Assembly: GCA_013399855.1 (NCBI GenBank)
Contig: VXAY01002226.1
Coordinates: 1 to 64,000 of the forward strand
From: Oxyruncus cristatus
Taxonomy: Eukaryota; Chordata; Aves; Passeriformes; Cotingidae
Length of the DNA: 64,000 nucleotides
Direction: 5' to 3'
Shown: one piece after another, positions 55,468 through 64,000 of the stretch
How the letters are laid out: the number at the start of each line of letters is the position of its first letter
Position numbering within the stretch: the stretch's first letter is position 1
Translations under genes and position numbers: made by a program
Notes under the pieces: generated by a model
Told to the model about the DNA's origin: nothing
Database searches by the model: none
The model's input: only the letters and a program-made list of their open reading frames with translations

Positions 55468-55515
55468 CCCTTCTTAATTGAGTTAAATATCCCCTTCTTA
55501 ATAGAGCTAAGCATC
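55468..55515. repeat. 24-bp tandem duplication
   Basis: Two diverged 24-base units start at 55468 and 55492, each of the form CCCTTCTTAAT-GAG-TAA. A third partial unit may follow at CCCTTTCC. The frame stays open through the copies and gives a repeating PFLIEL peptide, but no gene is supported. Confidence 0.85.
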
Positions 55516-57268
55516 CCTTTCCAGTGCAGACAATGAAACCTTTCATTCCTGTTTTAATTTTCGTATCTTAACAAATTATATTTCTTTGTTCAATGCTCAT
55601 ATTGTCCCAGTACAAACTAAAAGGCTATTTTCTCTGCTTGTTTCTAACTAAATTCTCTTTCAACAACTTAAGGCACAAAGAAATATAGATGACTTACTAT
55701 GTTTGGACAAGTTACATGTATTTAATGTTTGTTATCCAAAAAGTTTCTCTAACACCAGAGGATGGTACATTCAGCTCTTAGTTTCTTTGAATTTGGAGTT
55801 TATCTTGGAAATCTTTTTGAATCAATAGCCCTACACCTTTGCTTGAAAAAAGAGTGACGTTGATTTTTCCCAGTTTCTGTACTCTATTTCCTACTTTTTA
55901 GGAATTGGGATGCATTATTTTCACGGCTATCAAGTTCAGTAGAATCTGAAAAGCCTTTGCTTTGCAAAAAAAAAAGTTGTTGAAATATCACAAAGAATGA
56001 TTGCTTCATCTCGCAAGAAAAACTTGCTGGTGTCTCATGGGTAGTTTTGGCAAAATCATCTACTTGGATTAATATCAACTGCTTACTTCCTCTTTTCCTT
56101 TCTCCTTCCCCAACTGACTACTTTAGTACTAGATGGAGAAGCATAAGAAAATTCATGTTTTCTTGAGGGTTTGTCTGTTTCTGAAATTATATCTCGCCAC
56201 TGGAGACCAATAAAGCTGTAAAATTTTGTGTAAATTGTTCTTGGGTTTGAAAATGACTGATTTTGCAAGCTAAGGATGTGAATTTATATGGTAAACAAGC
56301 ATCATTCATTCTGGTTGAATCCAAAATAATACAAGGCTTCAGAGACAAAATAGGGGAAAAAAATAAAAAAAAAAAAGAAGAAACAGGAAAAAGAAATTCA
56401 GGTGTCCAACAATAGTTACCCAAAAAACCCCAAAGTCAAATAAATGTCATATTTTATAATTTGGTACCATTTGCTGAGGCCACTTTGGGACCTGTATGCA
56501 GTGATTTGGTTGCAGAGTCAAAGGTATGTGTGACTACACACACTCACACTTTGGGTTGTTAAGGGCAAAGCCCTTAGGAATTCTGTGTCTGAGGACAAAC
56601 CAGCTCCAGGGACCCTGACAGTCCCCTTAGAACTGTGCCCACACCCAGCTGTGAGTACAGAAAATCCCAGAACCCTGACTTCAAAAGCATCACTAAAACC
56701 ATATCCTTAAGCACCACACTCTCAGATGCATTGTAGCAGTAATTTTGTATTTAATCTTCCATATAGTTTCTGGCTTAGTTATGAGGAAGAATAATAATTT
56801 GTTCTGCATTCAGGAGAAATTCCAATCAAAGCATTCAAATCTTCTCCTGCCTATTGTGCTGCTGATAATTTTGATAAAATAATAAAGTTTTATGTGTAAT
56901 TTTTTTTTTCATGGAGCAAGAGAAATCACTGTAGTTTATGTGAGTTAGGAACAACTATAGCTTGGGCTATGAATTTTAGAGAGTTCAGAGTAATAAAGTG
57001 AGTCATTCTTTATCTCAGTAAGAATAAAATTTCTTGTCTTTTTCCTAAAGTGCTCATTTTTGAAAATGAACAGAGGCAGCAATGAAAACGTCCTTTGCTT
57101 GCCAAAGAAATCAATTTTCATGTAGAACATGGGGTTTTGCAGTTTTTAACTTAGTTGCAAGGAAGAAATCACACTTGTCAAGCCATCCAAATAACTGCAG
57201 ATTGATAGTTCAACTAGTGAATAAACACTTCTGTTGCTAGAAAGTATTATATACCTCTAATACATCTT
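55516..57268. other. Non-coding stretch without recognisable genes
   Basis: AT-rich, with A runs at about 55967-55976 and 56361-56376. No exon or classified repeat is supported. Confidence 0.55.
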
Positions 57269-57613
57269 TTATCCTTCTGTGAGTGACCACTTTTCAAGGG
57301 ATGTTTTGATTTTCTGTTGTGAGAGATTTTGCTCTTTGGTAAACTCAGAAATGAATTCCCAGGGATGACCTACATTCTGTGGGAAAACAGAAGAACATAC
57401 ACCTTCATGGGTATCAGTTGTATTGTCAAATTCATCACTGGACAAATTGACATCCAAAGAGTCCTGCTGAGTGGAACAATCACTTTCTTCTCCAAAAATT
57501 CTTTGGTTTACAGTCTCAGCAGCTGCACCAGTTTCTGTGTTTGCCTCCTTACCAATTGGAACAAAATCTACTACCATTTTAAGTTTAAAACGTGTAGCTT
57601 TTTCTCTGTTTTT
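57269..57613 (-). pseudogene. Possible exon or decayed retrocopy, unidentified
   Basis: The minus strand is open for 114 codons, from just after a TAG-TGA pair to TAA-like termination at 57271-57269. The peptide is rich in E, D, T, Q and N and contains stretches such as TVNQRIFGEESDCSTQQDSL. This is unlike the F/L/I/K-rich products usual for chance frames in AT-rich DNA. Upstream (57614-57720) other frames give similarly protein-like pieces, for example VDSKAMNESGG and KATETEMQEDISEKTEK, as if frameshifts had broken one reading frame. Inside the open frame, a strong acceptor-like TTCTTCTGTTTTCCCACAG (AG at 57378-57377) falls exactly at a codon boundary. So it could instead be a terminal exon of 35 codons. 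No family is recognised, and chance remains possible. Confidence 0.2.
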
Positions 57614-57720
57614 TCACTAATGTCCTCTTGCATCTCTGTCTCAGTTGCCTTCCTCCACTTTCATTCATGGCTTTGGAGTCAACTAATCTCAAATTTACTG
57701 AGGCACCAGATTAAAAGTCA

Positions 57721-60700
57721 ACAATGTGCTTATCCGCCAGACACACAAAAAGGTCTGTCATGAGCAAGTAAAGCACCGAGGTTTTATCATGTGAATAACC
57801 CATCAGATGGGATGCAACTGTAAAGATGGAGTAGTTTCACTAAAGGCAGAAAAGGTCTTAATATTTAATGAAACACAAAAATTAGAGATATCTTCTATTA
57901 AGATAGTTGCCAGACATTTCCTTTAATTAATTTTGGTGAGCACAGGGTTCTCTCACATAGAAGCAGGGAAAGTTCTTCAACTGGGGGAGAAAAGATGAGA
58001 TGGGAGAAAAAAGCCTCAGGGCACATGGCAACCTGTGGACACATGAAATAAGCAGTGCCACAAATCACACATATGGTCTCAACTCCTCCCATCACAGACA
58101 CTGAAGTAGCAAGGCAAGGTTTGAGTGGGTCTTCATGCCTGGAAGACCACAAAAGTGAGATGGGACTGAGCCCTTATGATAAAGAGCACCCACGCTCATT
58201 AGATTTCAGTTTGGCACCTGCTGTTTGCAGTCTCTGCTCCTGAGCTGCTTTCCAGTCAACAAAGTCAGAGCTTTCCTGTAAACAGGAAAAAATTCAAAGT
58301 TTTCTCATTATTGTTTAAGGTATTTCATCTTTCTTCCATCCTTGCTTTTGATTTTGTTTTTTTTTTTTCTTTTTTTAGAGTCTGTTTCACTGCCTACTTA
58401 TTCTTCATACTCAAAATACTCTGCATTGAACTTGTGCCTTCACCCACTCCTGACTGCCCATCAGACACATCACCTCACCTTCACTGATTTCTCCCTCACA
58501 GAGACCAGTATTACTTTTCTATATCAGGAAAAAGCCCAATTCGTCATTTGTTTTCTTTAAAATATATCCATTTTTGCTTACTTGAATTATTGGAATTAAT
58601 TTAGAAACCAAAATCATAAAGTGCCCTTTGAAACAATAAATGTGTATTGCTGATCTTGAAGATTTTTTTTTTAAAGTATTGACCTTTCACAGTTTCCTTT
58701 TAGTTCTCCCAGATGAGGCACTCAAAACATTCAGACAAAAAAAAAATAAAATTAAAAACACCCCTTTGTCTCTGTAGCTTCCAAGAACAAAGTTGGATGA
58801 AATTAAAAATAACTTTTAATCTTAAATTTAACAAAATTATTTTCCAAACCTCTGTTTCAGGTCCTTTCTTTCACTGTCAGCCTGCAACCCTGGGAACAGA
58901 TGAGTCTTTTGCATTTGCTGAGCACAAAAATATTCTAACCAAGTCCTCCATGTACTTTACACATAACCCTAGGTTTTGGTTACAGTAAATCAAAAAGTAA
59001 TCCTCATTTAGATGAGCAAATAAAAAGAGATGAACAGTCACAACATTCTGAAGGTGGTCTCCAGTTTTGAATTCTGAGTCCTATCAGCCACAAGTACAAA
59101 ATCTAATGTCTCCCAAAACATACAAGGAGCTTCTAATATGTTAGTTATCAAAATATAAATGTTAAAAAATAAAGAATGAGGTAAGCTAACAATAAGGCCT
59201 CTGACAAGGCCAACAAGAAAGCCCAGCTCCCAGTTTTGGGAATTTAGGGACATGACCACCCTCTGTCATATCCATGATTTTTAGAAGTACCTGTGAGCTG
59301 AAATGAACCATATGCTTTCTTTTATTCACTTGTTCAGGGAAGATTATCCTATGATCATTAATTATAAAAGGAAACTTCTAGGTCAATTTTATCTGCTGAT
59401 TTGACAAAGTGAACACTGGGAAAAGTCACCCCTATCCAGAACCCATTTTAAAAGGGAAATAGTGCCACATGTAAAAATAATTTAAAAAAATAAATTAAAA
59501 AAAAGTTAGCACCCAAGACAAAGTTGTCATAAAAGTCAGTCAAGGAAATGGTAAATTGTTAAAATGATCAAATATGAGATGGAATTTGGCTGAGACTCTC
59601 ACTGCTGAATGTTTTCCCCAGTTCCTAGTCAAAAGGCTTCCTGACACAGCATTTTCTAGAATTTTATTCAACTTATTCTGAAATTACATAATCAGCAGGA
59701 TTCTCAGGATTATTATCTCAGTTTCATTATTTCACAGTACATATTTCAACCTTTCTACAGAACCACAACATGAGCAACCAAATGAGCACAAATGTGAGAG
59801 TAACAACTACAACACTTTGCAATCCACAGGTGGAGGAAAATCCAAAATGTTATTCCTTTCTCAAGTCACAGATGCTTCCCTCTTCCACAAATATATGTCA
59901 ACAATTAAGTGGGAATATCCCTGGGAATGCTACATCTTAGCCTTCCTAGATCTTGGCAAATTTTTACAGGTACTTGGGGAGAAACTCCCAAAGAGTTGCT
60001 TCTGCAGCAATGTCTTCTACATTACCATTGCATAAATTGAAGAGATAATTTGTGAAGTGTTGAGTTTCCTTGGGGTCAAAATGCTGCCCAACCACAGACA
60101 ACTATACCTTGGTATTGTGACTGACAAGCTCATATGACCCACACAGAAAAGTTAACTAAGAAAAAATTCTCTTTATGATACCAGCAACATACTTTCATAT
60201 CAGTTGAAAAAGGTCATTGAGATCTAGATGTGGTTTAGTTTGCAAATAAAACCCCATGATTTGAGTTGTCTTTTCGTTTGTTTGTTTGTTTCACTGTAAA
60301 TGTAACCTTTTAAAAATTACAGGTAGTTTATTTTTGCTGCTAAATGAATCCAGTGACACAGTTCCCTTCCATACCCGCCAAGGACCTTTGTGAGGCTGTG
60401 AGAACTGAAGAACATCTAGGCTACTCGAGCTATACTCTTCTGAAGAAAAAATTAGTATCCAAAAATGTAAATCATGATTTTTCTTGGGTTTAGAAGTGTC
60501 AGATGTGAATTAGTGAGATGCAGACCTACAGAGGGGTTCTCTGCTGAGCCCTACTGACATCCTTAAAACAGACTTGCCTGTACTGGCCATAATCTCCCAT
60601 TTTATCTCCCTGTGGATCTAATATTGTAGAGTGAGAGAAAAAAGGCTGATTATTGGAAAAGGACTTGGATATCTGGGCCTGAGCCCAGCCATTTCTGCAA

Positions 60701-61327
60701 GGACTCAATGAATTACACTGGGTTCACCAGGTATTAGATGTAACTCGTTAAAGGCAGAAGAAGATTTTTCATTTAAATTTTTCCTTTAGCAGTCAAAATT
60801 TGATGTTTTTAAACAAAGACTGGACTTGGTCCTGCTTTATGTCCTTGAAAGAGGGTATGTCAGATAATTGCTTGTGATATATACTCCTCACACACTCCTG
60901 ACAAGTCATGAATTTAGGTAAATAAAGCAGGTCATAAATGCTCGCTTAAAAATAAAATCACATTTTGAATTAGCCTTCTACATGAAATAGATGTGCTATA
61001 TGTATATTCATACACTGACTCTAGGAGAGGCTTTACACATCTCTGCTGAAGACAGTTAAAACTGACATAAAAGAAACGTAAAGAAAAATACTTTTGAAAT
61101 AAAAACTTGCAATTAAACAACTGGCAGGCAGATAAGCCCTTTCAAATAAAACTATGTAACCAATCCACGGAATAAAACACACAAAGAACTTTTTGCAGTT
61201 ATAATTTTGGCTTACAATTTGATTGTTTTCCCTTCTTTAACACAGCTGACTAATTGCTGGAAATACCTAAGAAAGCCTTTTTTTCTATTTTTTATTTTTA
61301 ATTTTTATAACCTACATTTTCACTTAG
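57721..61327. other. Non-coding stretch without recognisable genes
   Basis: Only chance-length frames were seen, plus T-rich runs near 58.36 kb. A (GTTT)4 microsatellite lies at 60276-60291. Confidence 0.55.
60276..60291. repeat. (GTTT)4 microsatellite
   Basis: Four perfect tandem GTTT units. Confidence 0.9.
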
Positions 61328-61501
61328 AGCAGAGGATTTTGGATGAGGTCCAGCATTTCCAGAAGCTGTCACTGAATAGAATCATTGATCATGCTTTTAT
61401 TACTGCTGATGGCATTGATGGGACCCAGCTATACCAGAACCTTAAAGGACTCCTAGCTCTCTGTATTTGCCTTAAACTGAGGCACAAGTACATTGTCAAA
61501 G
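61328..61501 (+). CDS. Candidate internal coding exon of unidentified gene
   Basis: A long T-rich tract and a branch-like CTAAC/CTACAT region lead to the acceptor TTTTCACTTAG (AG at 61326-61327). A donor AAAG/GTAGCT follows at 61502. Between them are 174 bases, exactly 58 codons, open in one frame with both boundaries in phase 1, so the exon could be skipped or inserted without shifting the frame. The peptide runs from ILDEVQHFQKLSLNRIIDHA through TADGIDGTQLYQNL to a leucine/cysteine-rich helix-like end, LLALCICLKLRHKYIV. It looks like alpha-helical globular protein. I cannot name the family and see no zinc or catalytic motif. The frame stays open on both sides for some codons, which slightly weakens the boundaries. 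A retrocopy fragment is an alternative, but no poly-A tail follows. Confidence 0.35.
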
Positions 61502-62692
61502 GTAGCTCATATCCTTTTCTATAGCAAAAAGACAGGCTCCTTCATTCACACCAAGACTGTGGAAATGTATTTCTACTTTGATAGGTTATCTGAGAAGTTT
61601 CATGCAATGCCAGTGTAGCTCTAATTGTAGTGTAAAATCTGGAATACTGCTGTTTAAGAGTAAAAGCAAACCTTTCATTTCAAAATGGGATATGAACAGA
61701 CAGCTCTTCAGAAATTAGGCTGTAGCTGTGATCAGCTCTTTCACTTGGTGTGCTGCTAGTTTTGGCTATGGCACACCTCCTCCCATCAGGTGGTTGTCAG
61801 AATCTGCTGGGATTTTTATTTGATGGAATAACTTCTCTTGATAAATGGGTACCACTGTGCTGGGAAGCTGTGCCATTCTGGACACAGCCCTACACGGGTA
61901 CATTGTGCTCTGTCAAATATGGATCCACAGCTGGAGCTGGGGAGTTGCTTTATGTTATTTTTATCATTTAAGTTCTTAAAGAAAACCAAGAGGCATCCTC
62001 AGACTTGTCTTGACAATGACACACGAGGTGGGGAGCCCATTCCTGGGGATGCTGGAGGATCCAAGGGCATTCTATTCTCCTGTGGCCTCAGAAATTCATC
62101 ACTAGTGGTGTCATACATCTTACAGCTTCAGGGAAGGAGGGGATGTCCTTCCTGAAGGACATTATCAACCCTTGTTCTTAATTTAACACATGCTGACTGA
62201 AGGAGAGAGAATGTCATCATAATATTTGGCTGTAGTTCCCCTGACTGCAAGTCAATGCATGGTTTCAGTTCTCTGCCTTTTACCTACATGTCTCCAAAAC
62301 CTGGGGAATCATAAATCCAGTGTCCTTAAAATGTCTCTCTTTTTGACTGTTACCTAATAAGAATCAACAATTATTATTATGTGGTAGTTGAGGTTTTTTT
62401 CTGAGATGAGTAGCAAATTACCAAGTTGTACACTTTACTGCACAGAGCAGAACTTTGGTGGGTTAAAAATTTAATATACTGAGAAATGCTTGCAACTGTC
62501 AGCTTGGACAACCTTGGAAAGGACTCTGTGAACACCACAAAGAACAGTGATGAAAGCTTATTTCTTTCCCTCTGATTTTGTTCTGCTGAGGGTGAGAAGG
62601 CTCCTTCAGTAAACAAGTATTAAGTTTTCTAAAAGCGGTATTTGCAACAAACGTCTTCAGAACAGGAAGTGCTAACAGTAGCTATATATATA
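61502..62692. other. Non-coding stretch before the LTR
   Basis: If the preceding exon is real, this would be its downstream intron. No further exon is supported. A short (TA)n run at 62683-62692 abuts the LTR and may have been the insertion target. Confidence 0.5.
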
Positions 62693-62821
62693 TGTCTCAG
62701 TTTAATGAGACAGAAGTGTTTTGCTATAAGGAAGACCAAAACTCCTCCCTCTAGGCAATTGTAAATCCAAAATTAAGAGGCTCCAATTGAGAAAATGTGG
62801 AGAAAGGAAAAATAACAGCCC

Positions 62822-62827
62822 TTTATT
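62822..62827 (-). terminator. LTR polyadenylation signal AATAAA
   Basis: AATAAA on the minus strand within TTTAATAAAGGGCTG, about 130 bases upstream of the LTR 3' end. It is placed where the R/U5 boundary of a retroviral LTR would need it and could still terminate minus-strand transcripts crossing the element. Confidence 0.6.
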
Positions 62828-62964
62828 AAAGGATATATGTGTATTGGCAGAACAACAAAAGAACACAAAACAAAACCCCAACCGAACAATTATCCTATAC
62901 CCAAAAATCCCTTTCAATGAAAAGTGAACAGTTCAGTTTGTGCTTTTTGGTGCAATTCTAACCA

Positions 62965-62983
62965 CAGTCAGCAGGGGGCGCTG
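62965..62983 (+). promoter_or_regulatory. CTCF-like motif 1 inside LTR
   Basis: The 19-mer CAGTCAGCAGGGGGCGCTG agrees with the vertebrate CTCF core consensus as I remember it (TGGCCACCAGGGGGCGCTA) at 14 positions, including the whole AGGGGGCGCT core. It contains one CpG, whose methylation would be expected to reduce binding. It lies in the U3 part of the minus-strand LTR, with the motif forward on plus. Confidence 0.55.
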
Positions 62984-63022
62984 TTGGATCACTGGAGGTG
63001 CAGAGCCTGCAGTGCTCGGGGT

Positions 63023-63041
63023 TGGGCGATAGGGGGCGCTG
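63023..63041 (+). promoter_or_regulatory. CTCF-like motif 2 inside LTR
   Basis: The 19-mer TGGGCGATAGGGGGCGCTG again matches the remembered CTCF consensus at 14 positions and carries the full AGGGGGCGCT core. It lies 58 bases after motif 1 in the same orientation. The shared 15-mer AGGGGGCGCTGTTGG suggests that the two sites arose by duplication within the LTR. Confidence 0.55.
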
Positions 63042-63669
63042 TTGGGTTCTTGCGGTCGCCATGTGGAGGCCCCGGGTGTGCTGGGGGGGCCGAAATGGAG
63101 CCCTTCCCACCCCCTCACCGGGAAGGGGAAAAAGAAGAAAGAAAGGTTCTTCCCAAAGGGGACTTCCAGTGTCTGCTGCTGGCCCTGGGACTTCCCCTTT
63201 CTTTGCTGATGTGCAGCCAAAAAAAAAAAACACAGCCAAAAACACAGGAGTGATGGAAGGAAAAACAAAGGTGGCTCTCTCTCTTCCCAGATAGTTCCTC
63301 TCCGATGAAGTCCAAGCAGGTCCACCCAGGTGGGGCGGGGGCAGAAAACCAGGTGCCAGCAAGGCAGGCTGAGAACAAAGCAGCCTCCCAGCTTTTGCAA
63401 CACACATCTTTCCTCGTTCCCACAACCACGAACTGTGACTCCTTCCCCACTCTCCCAGAAGAGAGAAAAAAAAAAAACAAAGAGAAGAGTCTCCCAGCCC
63501 CTCCTAAGGCTATCAGCCTGGAATGTCAAGCTACTGGCCAGTCCTTTTGTGCCAGTCAAATACTCAAGGCAAACCCAGCCTGCCCATTCAAACATCCCTC
63601 CCACACAGTGGGGCAGGGGGAAGGGAAAATTCCATGTTTAGTTTTTTTAGAACAAGTGAACCCATGACA

Positions 63670-64000
63670 ATCTATTCATGTTAATGTTATGTAGATACAC
63701 ATCTGAACAGGCTTTGTTTTTATTTCTCAGATTTGAAGCATAACTAGGTGAAGAGAGAACAAAAGAAAATAAATCAAAAAGCATGAACTTTCAGAAGATC
63801 TGACATACAGCACACTTCAAAACTGCATAAAACTCTCTTCTACCATACCTTGCCGGTGCACCACACATGAACTAAACAGCAGACTTGAGGACCATTTTTC
63901 ATTCTGTGCATGTGTATGGCACACACCAGACACTGTGTGAAAGATCCCACCCAGTGTTTTATATTTAAACACACACCTGAAGAACTGTAATTGGTGCAAA
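63670..64000. other. Non-coding sequence right of the LTR
   Basis: AT-rich sequence up to the window edge. A 60-codon minus frame at 63817-63999 is within chance expectation and unsupported. Confidence 0.55.

Larger units (their letters stand above)
62693..63669 (-). mobile_element. Solo retroviral LTR (endogenous retrovirus remnant)
   Basis: Read on minus, the element begins TGTCATGGG (63669-63661) and ends CTGAGACA (62700-62693). It thus has TG...CA ends and a 4-bp terminal inverted repeat TGTC/GACA. The flanks read ATATA on the left (62688-62692) and ATCTA on the right (63670-63674), a 5-bp target duplication with one mismatch. An AATAAA polyadenylation signal lies about 130 bases before the 3' end, as expected for the R region. 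The element is much richer in G+C than its surroundings, and the whole 977 bases fit an LTR with no internal gag, pol or env sequence beside it. It is therefore a solo LTR left by recombination. The 223-codon minus frame and its neighbours inside it are shadows. I have not assigned a retrovirus class; the start resembles avian ERV LTRs I remember. Confidence 0.75.

Noticed and set aside
62933..63604. Longest open frame in the window (223 codons, minus)
   Set aside because: It lies wholly inside the LTR, in GC-rich sequence where stops are rare, with several overlapping open frames on both strands and no retroviral domain. It is a shadow of the LTR.
1..64000. Prokaryotic or viral system: operon, CRISPR array, prophage
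   Set aside because: Absence of long co-directional genes, ribosome binding sites or spaced repeats, together with CR1 and LTR content, excludes this reading.

Overview
The window looks like gene-poor, A+T-rich DNA from a bird. No tRNA, rRNA, operon, CRISPR array or intact bacterial or viral gene is visible. The avian call rests on a CR1 (chicken repeat 1) LINE 3' end at about 14266-14790 that stops at the ATTCTGTGA terminus typical of CR1. A second antisense CR1 scrap lies at about 50980-51118. A solo retroviral LTR of avian style fills 62693-63669. I cannot name the species. A passerine is possible from the look of the repeats, but this is only an impression.

Layout. Positions 1-578 may hold the last exon of a minus-strand gene: a good splice acceptor is followed by 112 open codons, a stop and AT-rich 3' sequence. 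From there to about 38.8 kb I see only non-coding DNA with the CR1 copy, simple repeats, a GC-rich patch near 24.8-25.0 kb and an AT-rich cluster of POU/homeodomain-like sites at 16.7 kb. Two stretches (38790-39200 and 51430-51800) have the texture of conserved non-coding elements or enhancers. A fossil MIR-type SINE lies at 45.1 kb. A pair of related, unclassified sequences in direct orientation lies at 48.2 and 54.5 kb. Between 53 and 61.5 kb there are three short exon-like open segments: two on minus, and one on plus with both splice sites and a length divisible by three. None matches a protein I can name.

The most interesting feature is the 977-bp minus-strand LTR near the right end. It has TG...CA ends, a 4-bp terminal inverted repeat, a near-perfect 5-bp target duplication and an internal AATAAA. 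It also carries two CTCF-like motifs 58 bp apart in the same orientation, so this retroviral remnant could act as an insulator or loop anchor. This is inference from motif matches.

Most open frames in the window are the length expected by chance in AT-rich DNA. I estimate that about a dozen frames of 100 codons or more would arise by chance, and one of about 150 is not surprising. Open-frame length alone was therefore not used as evidence for a gene. I found no clear new biological system. The leads worth testing are the CTCF-bearing LTR, the 58-codon exon candidate, the duplicated element and the putative enhancers.
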